A stretch of DNA of 11,878 nucleotides from Acidobacteriota bacterium (GCA_021799405.1 JAJZAL010000162.1:1-11878), one strand, 5' to 3'; counted from the stretch's first letter, positions 1 to 8,615 are shown. The notes: generated from the letters alone by a model not told the origin. Numbers and translations are program-made.

Positions 1-1
1 C

Positions 2-193
2 GCACCCAAGGCCCCCAAGGAAGTTGGCATAGAGCCTGCCTACCTGCCTGGTACTGGCGAAGGCAAGCGAGGACGTGAAACCGGGAGGATGACTGGTTCT
101 AACGGTCTTCTCCCACTTGAGTTCAACATGAACGGGGCAGTCTCTCCGGCCTCCATTTTTCAACAAGATTTTGACAGTCACGAAGAATTTTAA
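2..193 (+). CDS. Possible C-terminal tail of an upstream gene (partial)
   Basis: One plus-strand frame stays open from the left edge for 63 codons to a TAA at 191-193. The other two plus frames close early. The translation begins APKAPKEVGIEP and ends QQDFDSHEEF. I recognise no family, and the composition is not strongly protein-like, so this may be a chance open stretch. If real, it would end 61 nt before the receptor start and the two could be co-transcribed. Only sequence to the left of the window can settle it. Confidence 0.2.
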   Translation, partial: APKAPKEVGIEPAYLPGTGEGKRGRETGRMTGSNGLLPLEFNMNGAVSPASIFQQDFDSHEEF

Positions 194-240
194 CGAGCGA
201 AGCTCTGGTGGAAAAGAGCCGGAGCAAGCCCAGAACCTTC

Positions 241-246
241 AGGAGG
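241..246 (+). promoter_or_regulatory. Shine-Dalgarno site of the TonB-dependent receptor
   Basis: A perfect AGGAGG lies 8 nt before the ATG at 255. This fixes the start codon, which is followed directly by a Sec signal peptide. Confidence 0.85.
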
Positions 247-254
247 AAACGTAG

Positions 255-3200
255 ATGCAAACCGTCAACGATTGTCCAAAGCAGGTTCGCCCCAGATGGC
301 GTGTACTGCTTCTCGCCGCAGTGGCTGCCGTCGGCTCGGTGATCTGCGGCCCGGCAGCTATGGCACAGAGCGGCGCTGGCTCCATTCAGGGAACCGTGAC
401 CGATTCCACGGGCGCAGTCATCCCGGGAGCATCAATCCGCGTAGTCAATCAGGCCACAAAGGTGGCGGCCGCTGCAAAATCCAATAATGTTGGCTTCTAT
501 CAGGTGCCAAGCCTCTTTGCAGGCACGTACATCGTAACGGTCAGCGCGCCGGATATGAAGACCTACGTCAGAACCATTCAGCTTCTGGTGTCCCAGACCG
601 CGGTTATCAACCCGGTGATGATGCCGGGTGCGGTGACGCAGCAGGTGACGGTAACCGGAAACACCTTACAGTTGACTGACACCACCAGTGGCGCGATCAG
701 CTCAACGCTGGAAAACCAAAGAATCAGCCAGCTTCCCATGAATACTCGTAATTTGCTCACGCTGGCTGGCGACACGGTGCCCGGCCTGGAGGGCGGCTCC
801 CGTGACAACGGCCTGATGCCGGAAGCAACCGAATATGTGGCGGATGGCGTGCCTTTGGACAACGATAATTTTGGCGGCCAGACGAATACGTACGGGGCCA
901 TGCTACCTGACGCGGACTCTATCCAGCAGGTTTCCTTCGAAATGACCAGCACCCCCGCCCAATATGCAACGCCGGGGACTGCTGTCATCACGACCAAATC
1001 GGGAACGAACAACCTGCATGGCTCGTTGTTCGAAACAGCGGTGAACAGCTACTGGGGCGTCGCAAAAACCAGGAACGACCTTAGCAATTTCGTCGCGCCT
1101 CCGTATATCCGCAACGAATTCGGCGCATCGGCCGGTGGTCCCATAGTCATTCCTGGTCTCTATCACGGCCAGAACAAGAGCTTCTGGTTTTTCGGTTATG
1201 AGCGGTATTCACTGGCGGCGACTTCCCGGGAAGAGGTGTCCGTGCCGACGATGGCGGAACGGAATGGAGACTTCAGCGGGATGGTGAGCAACGGTCTGTT
1301 GCAAGAGATTTACGATCCGGCGACAACAGCGCCCAACCCGAACTGTCCACTGCCGCTCTTTGCGTCCGGCGCCCCGCAAAGCAATAACTGGTGTCGTACC
1401 CAGTTCGCCTATAACGGTGTTGCGAACACGATTAGTCCTTCCCGAGAATCTCCGGGAGCTAAGCTGATGTATTCGATCACGCCCCAACCCTCGAACTTGA
1501 ACAACCCTTTTATAACGCCAAATCTCAACTCGCCCGACGTGCAGTATGTCGTTATCCCGACGATCACCTGGCGCCTCGATCAAAACTTCAATGCCAACAA
1601 CAAGGCCTTTCTGCGCTATCAGCAGAATTTAGATTACAACCGGGCATTGCGGAATTACCCGAATGATTCGCCAGCCACGATTGCCGCCAATGGCTTCCCG
1701 GCCGCAGCCAGCGGCTACCAACTGATTCCAGAGGCCAACTTTGCAGGCGCGCTCGGATATACGCACATCTTTTCGCCCACATTCTTTTCCGAAACGAATT
1801 TGAGCCAGCAATGGTTCATGCAATATGTCGGCGGCGGCGGTAACCCCAATCTCGACTACGACAAGATGCTGGGCCTGCCTAACAACTTCGGCGAAACGGG
1901 TTTCCCGGTCATCAACGGTCTGACGACAATGAACTACGGTGGCACGATGTACCAGTACCAGGAGAACCAGATCATCTCGCAGATCGACGAGAACTTGACC
2001 AAGATCATTGGAAAGCATCAATTGCAATTCGGCGGCCGATTTCGGCATGGCCGGTTCTACTACCTGAATAGCCGAAATGCTGACACGACAACCTTCAGCA
2101 CCTTTACAACCGGGCTTGAAGAACCCTCAACCGGCGCCGTTTATGGCTCTTGGGAGAATACAGGCCTGGGCGACGCCGGCTTGTACCTCGGGAACGTTGC
2201 GGCGGCCTCGGTGCAATTGCAGGATCCCCCGACATGGTTCCGCGACATGGAGTATGACGCCTACTTCCAGGACAACTGGCATATGAGTCGCGACCTGACG
2301 GTGAACCTTGGCTTCCGCTATGAGGCGCATCCGGCAAGGGTAACAAGGGGCAACGTGATGGATGCCTTCGACCTTGTCCATCACGCCATTGTGGTGGGCG
2401 CCCCCATCGCCAACCTGATTTCGGAAGGATGGACGACCCGGGCGATCATTACCAACCTGCAGAATATTGGCGTAAATCTAGAAACGCCGCAGCAGGCCGG
2501 CTATCCTAGCGCGCTGTACGAAAGCGCGGACCTGACAGTAAGCCCACGCGTGGGAATCGCGTGGCAACCATTCGGGAATCAGTCAGGAACGGTGCTGCGT
2601 GGAGGTTACGGCCGCTACATTTACCCGGTTCCCACCCGCAATGCGAATCCCGGTCCGACCGGGTTGCCATTCGCATATGGCTATACGCAGAATTACAACT
2701 CCGCCAATCAATCGCCGGATGGGCTGCCAAACTATACGCTGCGCGAGATCTACGACCCGGCTACAAATCCCAATTCGATTCAAATGGGCACGAACGCCAC
2801 AAACATTGTCGATACCACGACAACCACTGCCATTGTGCCCGGCATCAGCGCAGAGTATTTCGATCCGGATTATAAGCCCGACATGGTCACAGAGGTCGAC
2901 GCAACGGTCGAACAGCCCCTCAAAGGAAACTCTGCTCTCCGTTTAAGCTGGGTCTGGACCCACAGCTCTTACCTCGATCATTTCTACCATCCAAACAACC
3001 ACCTTTCCAATTTTGTTTGGGAGATGAACACCGGCACAGCACCGCCGACCGGTGGAGCAAGTGTCATCGGGACGCCCCAGCAGGACACATACGCAGCGAC
3101 TGCACTTGGACCCTATGACAATACCGTCTATGGCGACTTTGTCTGGAATGAAAAAACCGGCTGGTCCAACAGCAATGCACTCCAGGTGAACTATCAGCGG

Positions 3201-4214
3201 CTGTTTCACAATGGATTCGCTTATCAAATCTTCTACGTCTGGACCAGAGCGTTTCGCGTCGGCGGCAACACCTTCCGTGATGGACAGAATTACACCTCGC
3301 AGTCCTATCTTGGTGTTCGTCCCATAACGGCGAGCTTCACATCCGCCTATCCAGTCACTCCCGCTGCCGTTCCGCCGGCGCGCCCCGCGGGTATCGCATC
3401 TTACGCCGATTGGCACGCGCAGGATGTGTGGGAGAGTTATCAGCTCGACGCCGGCATCCCGCCGCAGCATATTCAGTTCAACTACATCTTCGATCTGCCG
3501 ATAGGCCGCGGCAAAAAGTTCCTCGGCAACTCGAATCGCTTTGTCGATGAACTGGTTGGTGGTTATCAAATCGCCGGTAGTGGCTCTGTGCTTTCGGAGA
3601 TATTCCAACCCGGCAGCGGGAATTGGGGACCTACGAACCCCATTCATATTTACAAGCACAAGCTGCCAATCGTGGATTGCCGCAGCGGCAACTGTTATCC
3701 TTCGTATCTGTGGTTTAACGGCTACATCCCACCGACTCAAAATGCCAGCAGCGGACAGTGCACTGCCGCCAACGGCGTGAAAACAGGCTCCGGCGGGGCA
3801 CTGGAATGCGTCTATGGCCTGCCATCGAATTACAAGCCATACCAGGAGCCGATTGACACCGTTCCCGGTACACCCTTCTATAACACCAACGACGTAACGG
3901 TGAAGCTGGCAAATGGAAAAACGGCTACGGAAGGTTATGGATCCGGACCAATCGGAATCAATCCGTACTCGCACACCTTCATCTCGGGACCCTATAACTG
4001 GGAGACCGACATCTCGCTGTACAAGGTCTTTCCCGTTACAGAGAGGTTCAACCTAAGGTTCAATATGGATGCCTTTAACTTCCTCAACCATCAGGGATGG
4101 AATAACCCCAACTCGACCACCGGCGTTGAGGCGTATTGGCCGGGCGGGCAATCCGGCGCTTCATCCCACAACGCTGGTCGCCAGATTCAGTTCACGTTGC
4201 GGCTAACCTTCTAG
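255..4214 (+). CDS. Oar-like TonB-dependent outer-membrane receptor with carboxypeptidase-regulatory-like domain
   Basis: Predicted outer-membrane transporter of 1319 residues that would import oligosaccharides or other ligands using TonB energy. Residues 1-37 form a Sec signal peptide (basic VRPRWR, hydrophobic LLLAAVAAVG, cleavage near AMA|Q). Residues 43-124 match the carboxypeptidase-regulatory-like Ig fold (GSIQGTVTDSTGAVIPGA, then GFYQVPSLFAGTYIVTV). Residues about 140-262 are plug-like (YVADGVPLDN, VITTKSGTNNLHGSLFE). The rest is a long beta barrel ending RQIQFTLRLTF, with the terminal Phe usual for outer-membrane proteins. Two YDPAT motifs, near 1310 and 2750, are typical of acidobacterial members. 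No TonB box was identified and no SusD partner follows. The neighbouring secreted glycanases suggest a carbohydrate ligand, which is an inference. Family call is firm; ligand is unknown. Confidence 0.94.
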   Translation: MQTVNDCPKQVRPRWRVLLLAAVAAVGSVICGPAAMAQSGAGSIQGTVTDSTGAVIPGASIRVVNQATKVAAAAKSNNVGFYQVPSLFAGTYIVTVSAPDMKTYVRTIQLLVSQTAVINPVMMPGAVTQQVTVTGNTLQLTDTTSGAISSTLENQRISQLPMNTRNLLTLAGDTVPGLEGGSRDNGLMPEATEYVADGVPLDNDNFGGQTNTYGAMLPDADSIQQVSFEMTSTPAQYATPGTAVITTKSGTNNLHGSLFETAVNSYWGVAKTRNDLSNFVAPPYIRNEFGASAGGPIVIPGLYHGQNKSFWFFGYERYSLAATSREEVSVPTMAERNGDFSGMVSNGLLQEIYDPATTAPNPNCPLPLFASGAPQSNNWCRTQFAYNGVANTISPSRESPGAKLMYSITPQPSNLNNPFITPNLNSPDVQYVVIPTITWRLDQNFNANNKAFLRYQQNLDYNRALRNYPNDSPATIAANGFPAAASGYQLIPEANFAGALGYTHIFSPTFFSETNLSQQWFMQYVGGGGNPNLDYDKMLGLPNNFGETGFPVINGLTTMNYGGTMYQYQENQIISQIDENLTKIIGKHQLQFGGRFRHGRFYYLNSRNADTTTFSTFTTGLEEPSTGAVYGSWENTGLGDAGLYLGNVAAASVQLQDPPTWFRDMEYDAYFQDNWHMSRDLTVNLGFRYEAHPARVTRGNVMDAFDLVHHAIVVGAPIANLISEGWTTRAIITNLQNIGVNLETPQQAGYPSALYESADLTVSPRVGIAWQPFGNQSGTVLRGGYGRYIYPVPTRNANPGPTGLPFAYGYTQNYNSANQSPDGLPNYTLREIYDPATNPNSIQMGTNATNIVDTTTTTAIVPGISAEYFDPDYKPDMVTEVDATVEQPLKGNSALRLSWVWTHSSYLDHFYHPNNHLSNFVWEMNTGTAPPTGGASVIGTPQQDTYAATALGPYDNTVYGDFVWNEKTGWSNSNALQVNYQRLFHNGFAYQIFYVWTRAFRVGGNTFRDGQNYTSQSYLGVRPITASFTSAYPVTPAAVPPARPAGIASYADWHAQDVWESYQLDAGIPPQHIQFNYIFDLPIGRGKKFLGNSNRFVDELVGGYQIAGSGSVLSEIFQPGSGNWGPTNPIHIYKHKLPIVDCRSGNCYPSYLWFNGYIPPTQNASSGQCTAANGVKTGSGGALECVYGLPSNYKPYQEPIDTVPGTPFYNTNDVTVKLANGKTATEGYGSGPIGINPYSHTFISGPYNWETDISLYKVFPVTERFNLRFNMDAFNFLNHQGWNNPNSTTGVEAYWPGGQSGASSHNAGRQIQFTLRLTF

Positions 4215-4261
4215 CAACATGACCTCGTGATTCTACAATCGTGCCTGCGTATTTGGGTGCT

Positions 4262-4299
4262 CCATCCTTGCGGCATCTTCGCTTTTGCCGCAAGGATGG
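4262..4299 (+). terminator. Perfect 14-bp inverted repeat downstream of the receptor (terminator-like or attenuating hairpin)
   Basis: CCATCCTTGCGGCA at 4262-4275 and its exact reverse complement at 4286-4299 flank a 10-nt loop. The hairpin begins 47 nt after the receptor stop and lies before the likely GH5 start. No run of T follows on either strand, so it is not a classical intrinsic terminator. It could be a pause or partial terminator, or an mRNA-end stabiliser that lets the receptor be more abundant than the enzymes. Its position also argues that the open frame extending upstream from the GH5 gene across this stretch is not translated. Confidence 0.6.
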
Positions 4300-4379
4300 G
4301 AAAGCACAGATTCGCATGGCCGCGGCGCCGGCTTGGCGTGAAGGCCGGCCTCGCGCACGTAAAATGCATGAGAGGTTTC

Positions 4380-6101
4380 ATGCTGTTCTTCTTGCATCAC
4401 GTGCGAATGAACCGGCTACGCCGCAGAGCGTACAACTCGATTTCCCTATGCTTTGCCACTCTCGTGTTTCTATGCGGCGCCCGCACTGCTATTGCGGAGC
4501 CGGCGTTTCCTCTTCACACTCAGGGCGGAGCTATTGTCGATCGTAACGGCGTACGCGTTCATCTGAACGGTGTGAACTGGTACGGCGCCGAGTCAACCGA
4601 CTTCGTTGTCGCAGGTTTGCAAGCCGCCACCCTTCAAAGTATCGTTCAGCAGATCAAGGATCTTGGATTTAACGTCGTGCGTTTACCCTGGTCGAATCAG
4701 CTCTACGAAACGGATCCGGTGGTTGGCAACTATGCGCTCGCGGCGAATCCAAGCCTGGAAGGCGAAAATGCGCTCACCATTCTGGACCAGGTGATTGCCG
4801 CACTCACCAGTGCCGGCATCATGGTAATTCTCGACAACCACAACAGCAATGCGGAGTGGTGCTGCAGCACCAAGGATGGCAATTCACTCTGGTACAACAA
4901 CCAATATCCCCAATCCAGTTGGATCGCAGATTGGGAGGGAATGGTACATCGCTACCAGAACAATCCCTCGGTGATCGGCGCCGATCTGCGGAATGAGCCG
5001 CGTTCGCCTGCCACCTGGGGCGGCAGTTTGAACACGGACTGGCATGCCGCGGCACAGCTTGGCGGTAATGCCGCGCTGAGCGTTAACTCCAGTTTGCTGA
5101 TCTTTGTTGAGGGCATCAATTACGCGACGGACCTTTCCGGTGCCGCTACATTACCCGTTCAACTCAATGTGGCCAACCGTCTGGTATACGAAGCTCATAA
5201 TTACGGAAACGACTTCTCCAATTTGACCGGCTACAGTGATTTCGCAAATCGGGCAACATCGAATTGGGGCTATCTTGCGACGGGCAATAACCCCCAACCA
5301 CTCTGGATTGGTGAATTTGGAACCTGCAATACGGCTGATACCTGCATCAACAGTAGTACCTCCAGCAACAATGGTTACTGGTTCAACATGCTTACTGCAT
5401 ATCTGCAGCAGTATGGAATTGATTGGACCTATTGGCCGATCAATGGCACACACTCCACTGGAGGCAATTCGGCGTATGGTTCTACCGAAACTTATGGCGT
5501 TCTGAATGCGTCATGGAATGGAACCGCCAATGCGCGCCTGACAGCGCGGCTCCAGAGCACGATGGCCACGGCGGGCCCTGGCATTACACTGGTTGGGCCA
5601 GCCAGCAGCGTCAATGTCGCGCCGGGAGAAACCGGGAGTACAACAGTCGCGATCGTACCCGGGAACGGCTTTACCGGCACGGTGAATCTGGGTTGCACGG
5701 TCAGTGGCCCGTCCGGCACAACGGATGCGCCAACCTGTCGTGTGCCGCCTTCTGAAAGCATCTCGGGAACTGCTCCGGCAAATGCAACCGTATCAATCAC
5801 TACGACAGCAGCGGTGAGCCACACCCGGCAACAAAATCCGTGGGATATTTTCACGGGTGGCTCAAGGAGTGTGGCGACGGGTTATGTTCTGCTACTCGCC
5901 GGAAGTTTTGCGCGCTACCGTAAGATCTGGCTGGTACCACTCATTGGTTTCGTAGCCATTTTCAGCCTTGCGGGTCTTACAGGCTGCGGCGGCAATAGCT
6001 CCTCGCCCGGAACCACGGCGGGATCGTATACCGTGACGATTACAGGAACCAGCACGGGAATTGCTTCATCCGCAGCGCAGATCTCGCTGACGGTTCAGTA
6101 A
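4380..6101 (+). CDS. Secreted GH5 endo-beta-1,4-glucanase-like enzyme with Ig-like domain interrupted by a lipoprotein-like signal
   Basis: Predicted retaining endoglucanase of 573 residues acting on beta-1,4-glucan. I chose ATG 4380 because GAGAGG lies 4 nt upstream; ATG 4407 is also plausible, as its product starts with an excellent signal peptide. The frame stays open to a GTG at 4227, but that crosses a perfect hairpin. Signal peptide ends near ARTAIA|E40. The GH5 barrel covers about 48-390: HLNGVNWYG, NHN (His154), LRNEP with acid/base Glu206, EAHNYG (His273, Tyr275) and WIGEFGT with nucleophile Glu312. From memory it resembles the Acidothermus E1 cellulase type. Residues about 401-479 begin an Ig-like domain (GFTGTVNLGCTVSG). 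It is interrupted by a short hydrophobic stretch (497-511), ARYRK, a second hydrophobic stretch (516-535) and LTGC (Cys536). The last Ig-like strands, with SYTVTITGTS, follow at 546-573. GH5 call firm; exact substrate not proven. Confidence 0.92.
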   Translation: MLFFLHHVRMNRLRRRAYNSISLCFATLVFLCGARTAIAEPAFPLHTQGGAIVDRNGVRVHLNGVNWYGAESTDFVVAGLQAATLQSIVQQIKDLGFNVVRLPWSNQLYETDPVVGNYALAANPSLEGENALTILDQVIAALTSAGIMVILDNHNSNAEWCCSTKDGNSLWYNNQYPQSSWIADWEGMVHRYQNNPSVIGADLRNEPRSPATWGGSLNTDWHAAAQLGGNAALSVNSSLLIFVEGINYATDLSGAATLPVQLNVANRLVYEAHNYGNDFSNLTGYSDFANRATSNWGYLATGNNPQPLWIGEFGTCNTADTCINSSTSSNNGYWFNMLTAYLQQYGIDWTYWPINGTHSTGGNSAYGSTETYGVLNASWNGTANARLTARLQSTMATAGPGITLVGPASSVNVAPGETGSTTVAIVPGNGFTGTVNLGCTVSGPSGTTDAPTCRVPPSESISGTAPANATVSITTTAAVSHTRQQNPWDIFTGGSRSVATGYVLLLAGSFARYRKIWLVPLIGFVAIFSLAGLTGCGGNSSSPGTTAGSYTVTITGTSTGIASSAAQISLTVQ

Positions 6102-6276
6102 TTTGACGAATGCGAAGGCGAAGTACCCGGAAGGCGATGCAGGCAGCACATTGCTTTGCTCACTTAAGAGATGGCATTGCCGGGCAGGTGCATATCCGAA
6201 CTTTGGAAGGACTTCAAGCGATCACTCCCGCAGCCTTTGACCCGATCAGCGAAACAAGAAGCCAATCAGATCATGG

Positions 6277-6281
6277 CAGGG
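6277..6281 (+). promoter_or_regulatory. Shine-Dalgarno site of the lyase/beta-helix gene
   Basis: CAGGG sits 4 nt before ATG 6286. The Tat signal itself begins at the internal ATG 6310, whose nearest purine-rich stretch (GGAGG at 6288-6292) is 17 nt away, too far for normal spacing. The start at 6286 is therefore preferred, giving eight residues before the Tat methionine. Confidence 0.5.
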
Positions 6282-6285
6282 AAAA

Positions 6286-8352
6286 ATGGAGGAAGCAAAT
6301 ATCACAAATATGAAGAGGCGAACGTTTCTCATGCAATCGGGTGCGGGATTAGCCGCAGCCGCGCTACCAGGATTGGCGCAGGCACCAGCAGCTTCAGGCG
6401 GCAAGCACGCTGGGAAAGTGGCTGGGACTGCTGTTGCACGCGGAGTCCAGCCGCCGATTGTGCATCCCGGAATACTGCAAACTCGCGCTGACCTCGAATT
6501 TATGAAGGCGAAGATTAAGGCGGGCGAAGAGCCCTGGAAATCTGCGTGGGCCTTGTGGCTCACTGGTCCCACCTCGTCGCTCGACTTCACGCCCACGCCG
6601 TTTGTCCATGTCATTCGCGGCGCATACGATGCTGGAGATCAGGGTGGCCGCGCGCTCCAGGAAAGCGCCAGCGCGGCGGAAAATCATGTGATGCAGTGGT
6701 ACATGACCGGAGACGAGGCGCATGCGGACAAAGCGATCGAAATCTTCGATGCCTGGTCGGGCACGCTCGCGGACTTTTTTGAGAACGACGCGATGTTGCT
6801 GGCCGGTTGGACAGGCGGCCAGTTCTGCAACGCAGCAGAGATTCTGCGTGCCACGTATCCGCGCTGGAGCCAGCGCTCGCAAGCGCAGTTCAAGCGCATG
6901 CTGTTGACGGTGTATGTGCCGCTCTTGCGGATGTTCTATCCCGAAGCAAACGGCAACTGGGACGGGGCGATCATGTACACGCTGCTGGCGATCGGCGTCT
7001 TCTGCGAAGATCGCGATTTGATGGAGGCGGTCTACCAGCACTTTCGTACCGGACCTGGGAACGGTGGCATTACGCGTTACGTGTACCCGAGCGGACAATG
7101 CGAGGAGTCGTGCAGAGATCAGGGCCATACGCAACTCGGCCTCGGATTCTTTGCCAACACCTGCATCACAGCGAGGAACCAGGGCGTCGATCTATTTGGC
7201 GAGGCCGATAACCGGTTGGCGCTTGGGTTTGAATACACCGCGCGCTACATGCTGGGCGAGAATGTGCCCGCTTATGGCACGATCAGCGAGAGGACGAGAG
7301 GGCGATTCAGCGACATCTACTGCGCGATTTTGCAGCATTATCGCTATGAGAAGCATATCGCGATGCCCTATACAGAAAGGGCGGCGCAAAGGGTCTTGCG
7401 CGCGCACAGTGTGGCTACGATGTTTCGCGGCGACTCTGGAAAAGCTCCCATCAGACTGAAGCCCGCGCCGGCGGCATCGGCGATCGCAACCATGGCTGGA
7501 GCGCAGGCAAAGCCGATGGGGGCAGCAGCCCCGGCAGCCGTTGCCGTCGCGCCGGGTGAATCGATCCAGGACGCATTGGACAAGCTAAAGGCGAACGGCG
7601 GCGGGACTCTATGCCTGGCTGCAGGATTGCATACGCTGCCGGCAACGCTAAAGCTTCCCAGCAGAGTGACGATCGTGGGGACGGGCCTTGATTGCGAGCT
7701 GTTCCTCGATCCGAAGAGTGCGGGATCTGAAGCGGCGATCGCCAATGCAGAGCCAGACCTGCACGACGTGGTTCTGCGGGACTTGGTCATTGAAGGCGGC
7801 CAGACTCCGGAGGCCTCGCACGATCCGAACTCTGACGTGCAACGACGGCGGCTGGAACATGGACCGATTCGCGCCGGAATAGTGTTTCAGAGTAATGGCA
7901 AGGCGGTACAGCGCAACTTGACGTTTGAGCATGTCACCGTGCGCAACTGCACTTATAACGCGGTGGAAATGTTCGGGGCCGAGCAGGTGAGGATCATCAA
8001 TTGTGATTTCTCGGCAAGTGGAGGGATGGTGCCGCCCGGTCATGGAAAGAACCACAATCTGAAGATGAATCGTGTTTCTCGTGTCACAATCAGTGGGTCG
8101 CGCTTCGCCGACTCGATGTGGGGGCATGGAGTAGCAGTGATCTTCGGAGATAACGTTGCGATTCGTGATTGCGAGCTTACACGGAACGCGCTCGACGGCC
8201 TGATGATCGCTGAAAGCCGGCAGGTAACGGTGGAGGGGTGCCTTGCGGAAGGCAATGGCGGCGCGGGGATCACACAGGAAACCTGGATGGATCGGAATTG
8301 GAATGCGGTGGCGAGAAACAACATCCTGCGCAATAACGTTGTCGAAGGGTGA
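6286..8352 (+). CDS. Tat-exported polysaccharide lyase: alginate-lyase-type toroid fused to a right-handed beta-helix
   Basis: Predicted 688-residue exported enzyme cleaving uronic-acid-containing polysaccharide. The N-terminus has a Tat signal (KRRTFLM at 10-16, then GAGLAAAALPGLAQA, cleavage near residue 33). Residues about 50-370 look like the alpha/alpha-toroid alginate lyase family (Pfam Alginate_lyase type, closest in memory to PL38-like proteins): HPGILQTRADLEFMK, NGNWDGAIMYTLLAIGVF (NWDG at 224-227), QCEESCRDQGHTQLGLGF (from 271, with Arg277 and His281), then NQGVDLFGEADNRLALGFEYTARYMLGE. An Ala/Pro-rich linker (about 385-418) joins residues 419-688, a pectate-lyase-like beta-helix (SIQDALDKL, RVTIVGTG, then rungs such as VRIINCDF, VTISGSRF, VAIRDCEL, VTVEGC). 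It follows GH5 by 184 nt with no clear terminator between. The second domain could be a second catalytic or a binding unit. Fold calls are strong; substrate is inferred. Confidence 0.85.
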   Translation: MEEANITNMKRRTFLMQSGAGLAAAALPGLAQAPAASGGKHAGKVAGTAVARGVQPPIVHPGILQTRADLEFMKAKIKAGEEPWKSAWALWLTGPTSSLDFTPTPFVHVIRGAYDAGDQGGRALQESASAAENHVMQWYMTGDEAHADKAIEIFDAWSGTLADFFENDAMLLAGWTGGQFCNAAEILRATYPRWSQRSQAQFKRMLLTVYVPLLRMFYPEANGNWDGAIMYTLLAIGVFCEDRDLMEAVYQHFRTGPGNGGITRYVYPSGQCEESCRDQGHTQLGLGFFANTCITARNQGVDLFGEADNRLALGFEYTARYMLGENVPAYGTISERTRGRFSDIYCAILQHYRYEKHIAMPYTERAAQRVLRAHSVATMFRGDSGKAPIRLKPAPAASAIATMAGAQAKPMGAAAPAAVAVAPGESIQDALDKLKANGGGTLCLAAGLHTLPATLKLPSRVTIVGTGLDCELFLDPKSAGSEAAIANAEPDLHDVVLRDLVIEGGQTPEASHDPNSDVQRRRLEHGPIRAGIVFQSNGKAVQRNLTFEHVTVRNCTYNAVEMFGAEQVRIINCDFSASGGMVPPGHGKNHNLKMNRVSRVTISGSRFADSMWGHGVAVIFGDNVAIRDCELTRNALDGLMIAESRQVTVEGCLAEGNGGAGITQETWMDRNWNAVARNNILRNNVVEG

Positions 8353-8482
8353 GAAGCCTTCTTAGTTCTTATTGCTCCCGGCAACCGTATTGTTGGGTAT
8401 ATCCAGAAACGTCTGTCGAGAGAGCCTCCGGAAGTGCCCTTCTTAAGTCACCTCGATGACACCGCGACGTGACAGCGATGGC

Positions 8483-8516
8483 TCCGGACAGCGCGCTATT
8501 CATAGCGTTGTCCGGA
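8483..8516 (+). promoter_or_regulatory. Imperfect hairpin between the lyase and GH31 genes
   Basis: TCCGGACA at 8483-8490 pairs with TGTCCGGA at 8509-8516. Inside, CGCTA and TAGCG pair around a TTCA loop, with one G-T wobble and a two-base bulge. It lies 131 nt after the lyase stop and 112 nt before the GH31 start. No T tract follows, so it could be a weak terminator, an mRNA leader structure or an operator. The rest of this 276-nt gap (8353-8628) contains no gene I can support and no convincing -35/-10 pair. Confidence 0.4.
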
Positions 8517-8615
8517 ACCTCAAAGGTTCTAGGTCTGAAGGCGCACATGGTATGTTATTCCCTCGTGACTTGTTGTAGTTGACGGCACGATTCTTATTAC
8601 GAAGTTATTGCCTTC

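Noticed and set aside
171..199. TTGACA at 171-176 as a receptor promoter
   Set aside because: A perfect -35 sequence, but no acceptable -10 at 16-18 nt spacing; the region 177-199 offers only TTTTAAC too close by.
2943..3974. Minus-strand open frame of 343 codons
   Set aside because: It lies fully antisense to the receptor barrel, has no recognisable domain, and follows from the codon pattern of the opposite strand.
4227..4379. Upstream extension of the GH5 frame from a GTG at 4227
   Set aside because: It crosses the perfect 14-bp hairpin, would bury the signal peptide about 60 residues inside, and has no good ribosome site.
6110..6313. Plus-strand open frame of 67 codons between GH5 and the lyase
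   Set aside because: It overlaps the lyase start, has no ribosome site or recognisable motif, and is compositionally odd. The 184-nt gap has no supportable gene.
6394..7134. Minus-strand open frame of 246 codons
   Set aside because: Antisense to the lyase domain, whose motifs are clear; the product is Arg/His-rich and matches nothing.
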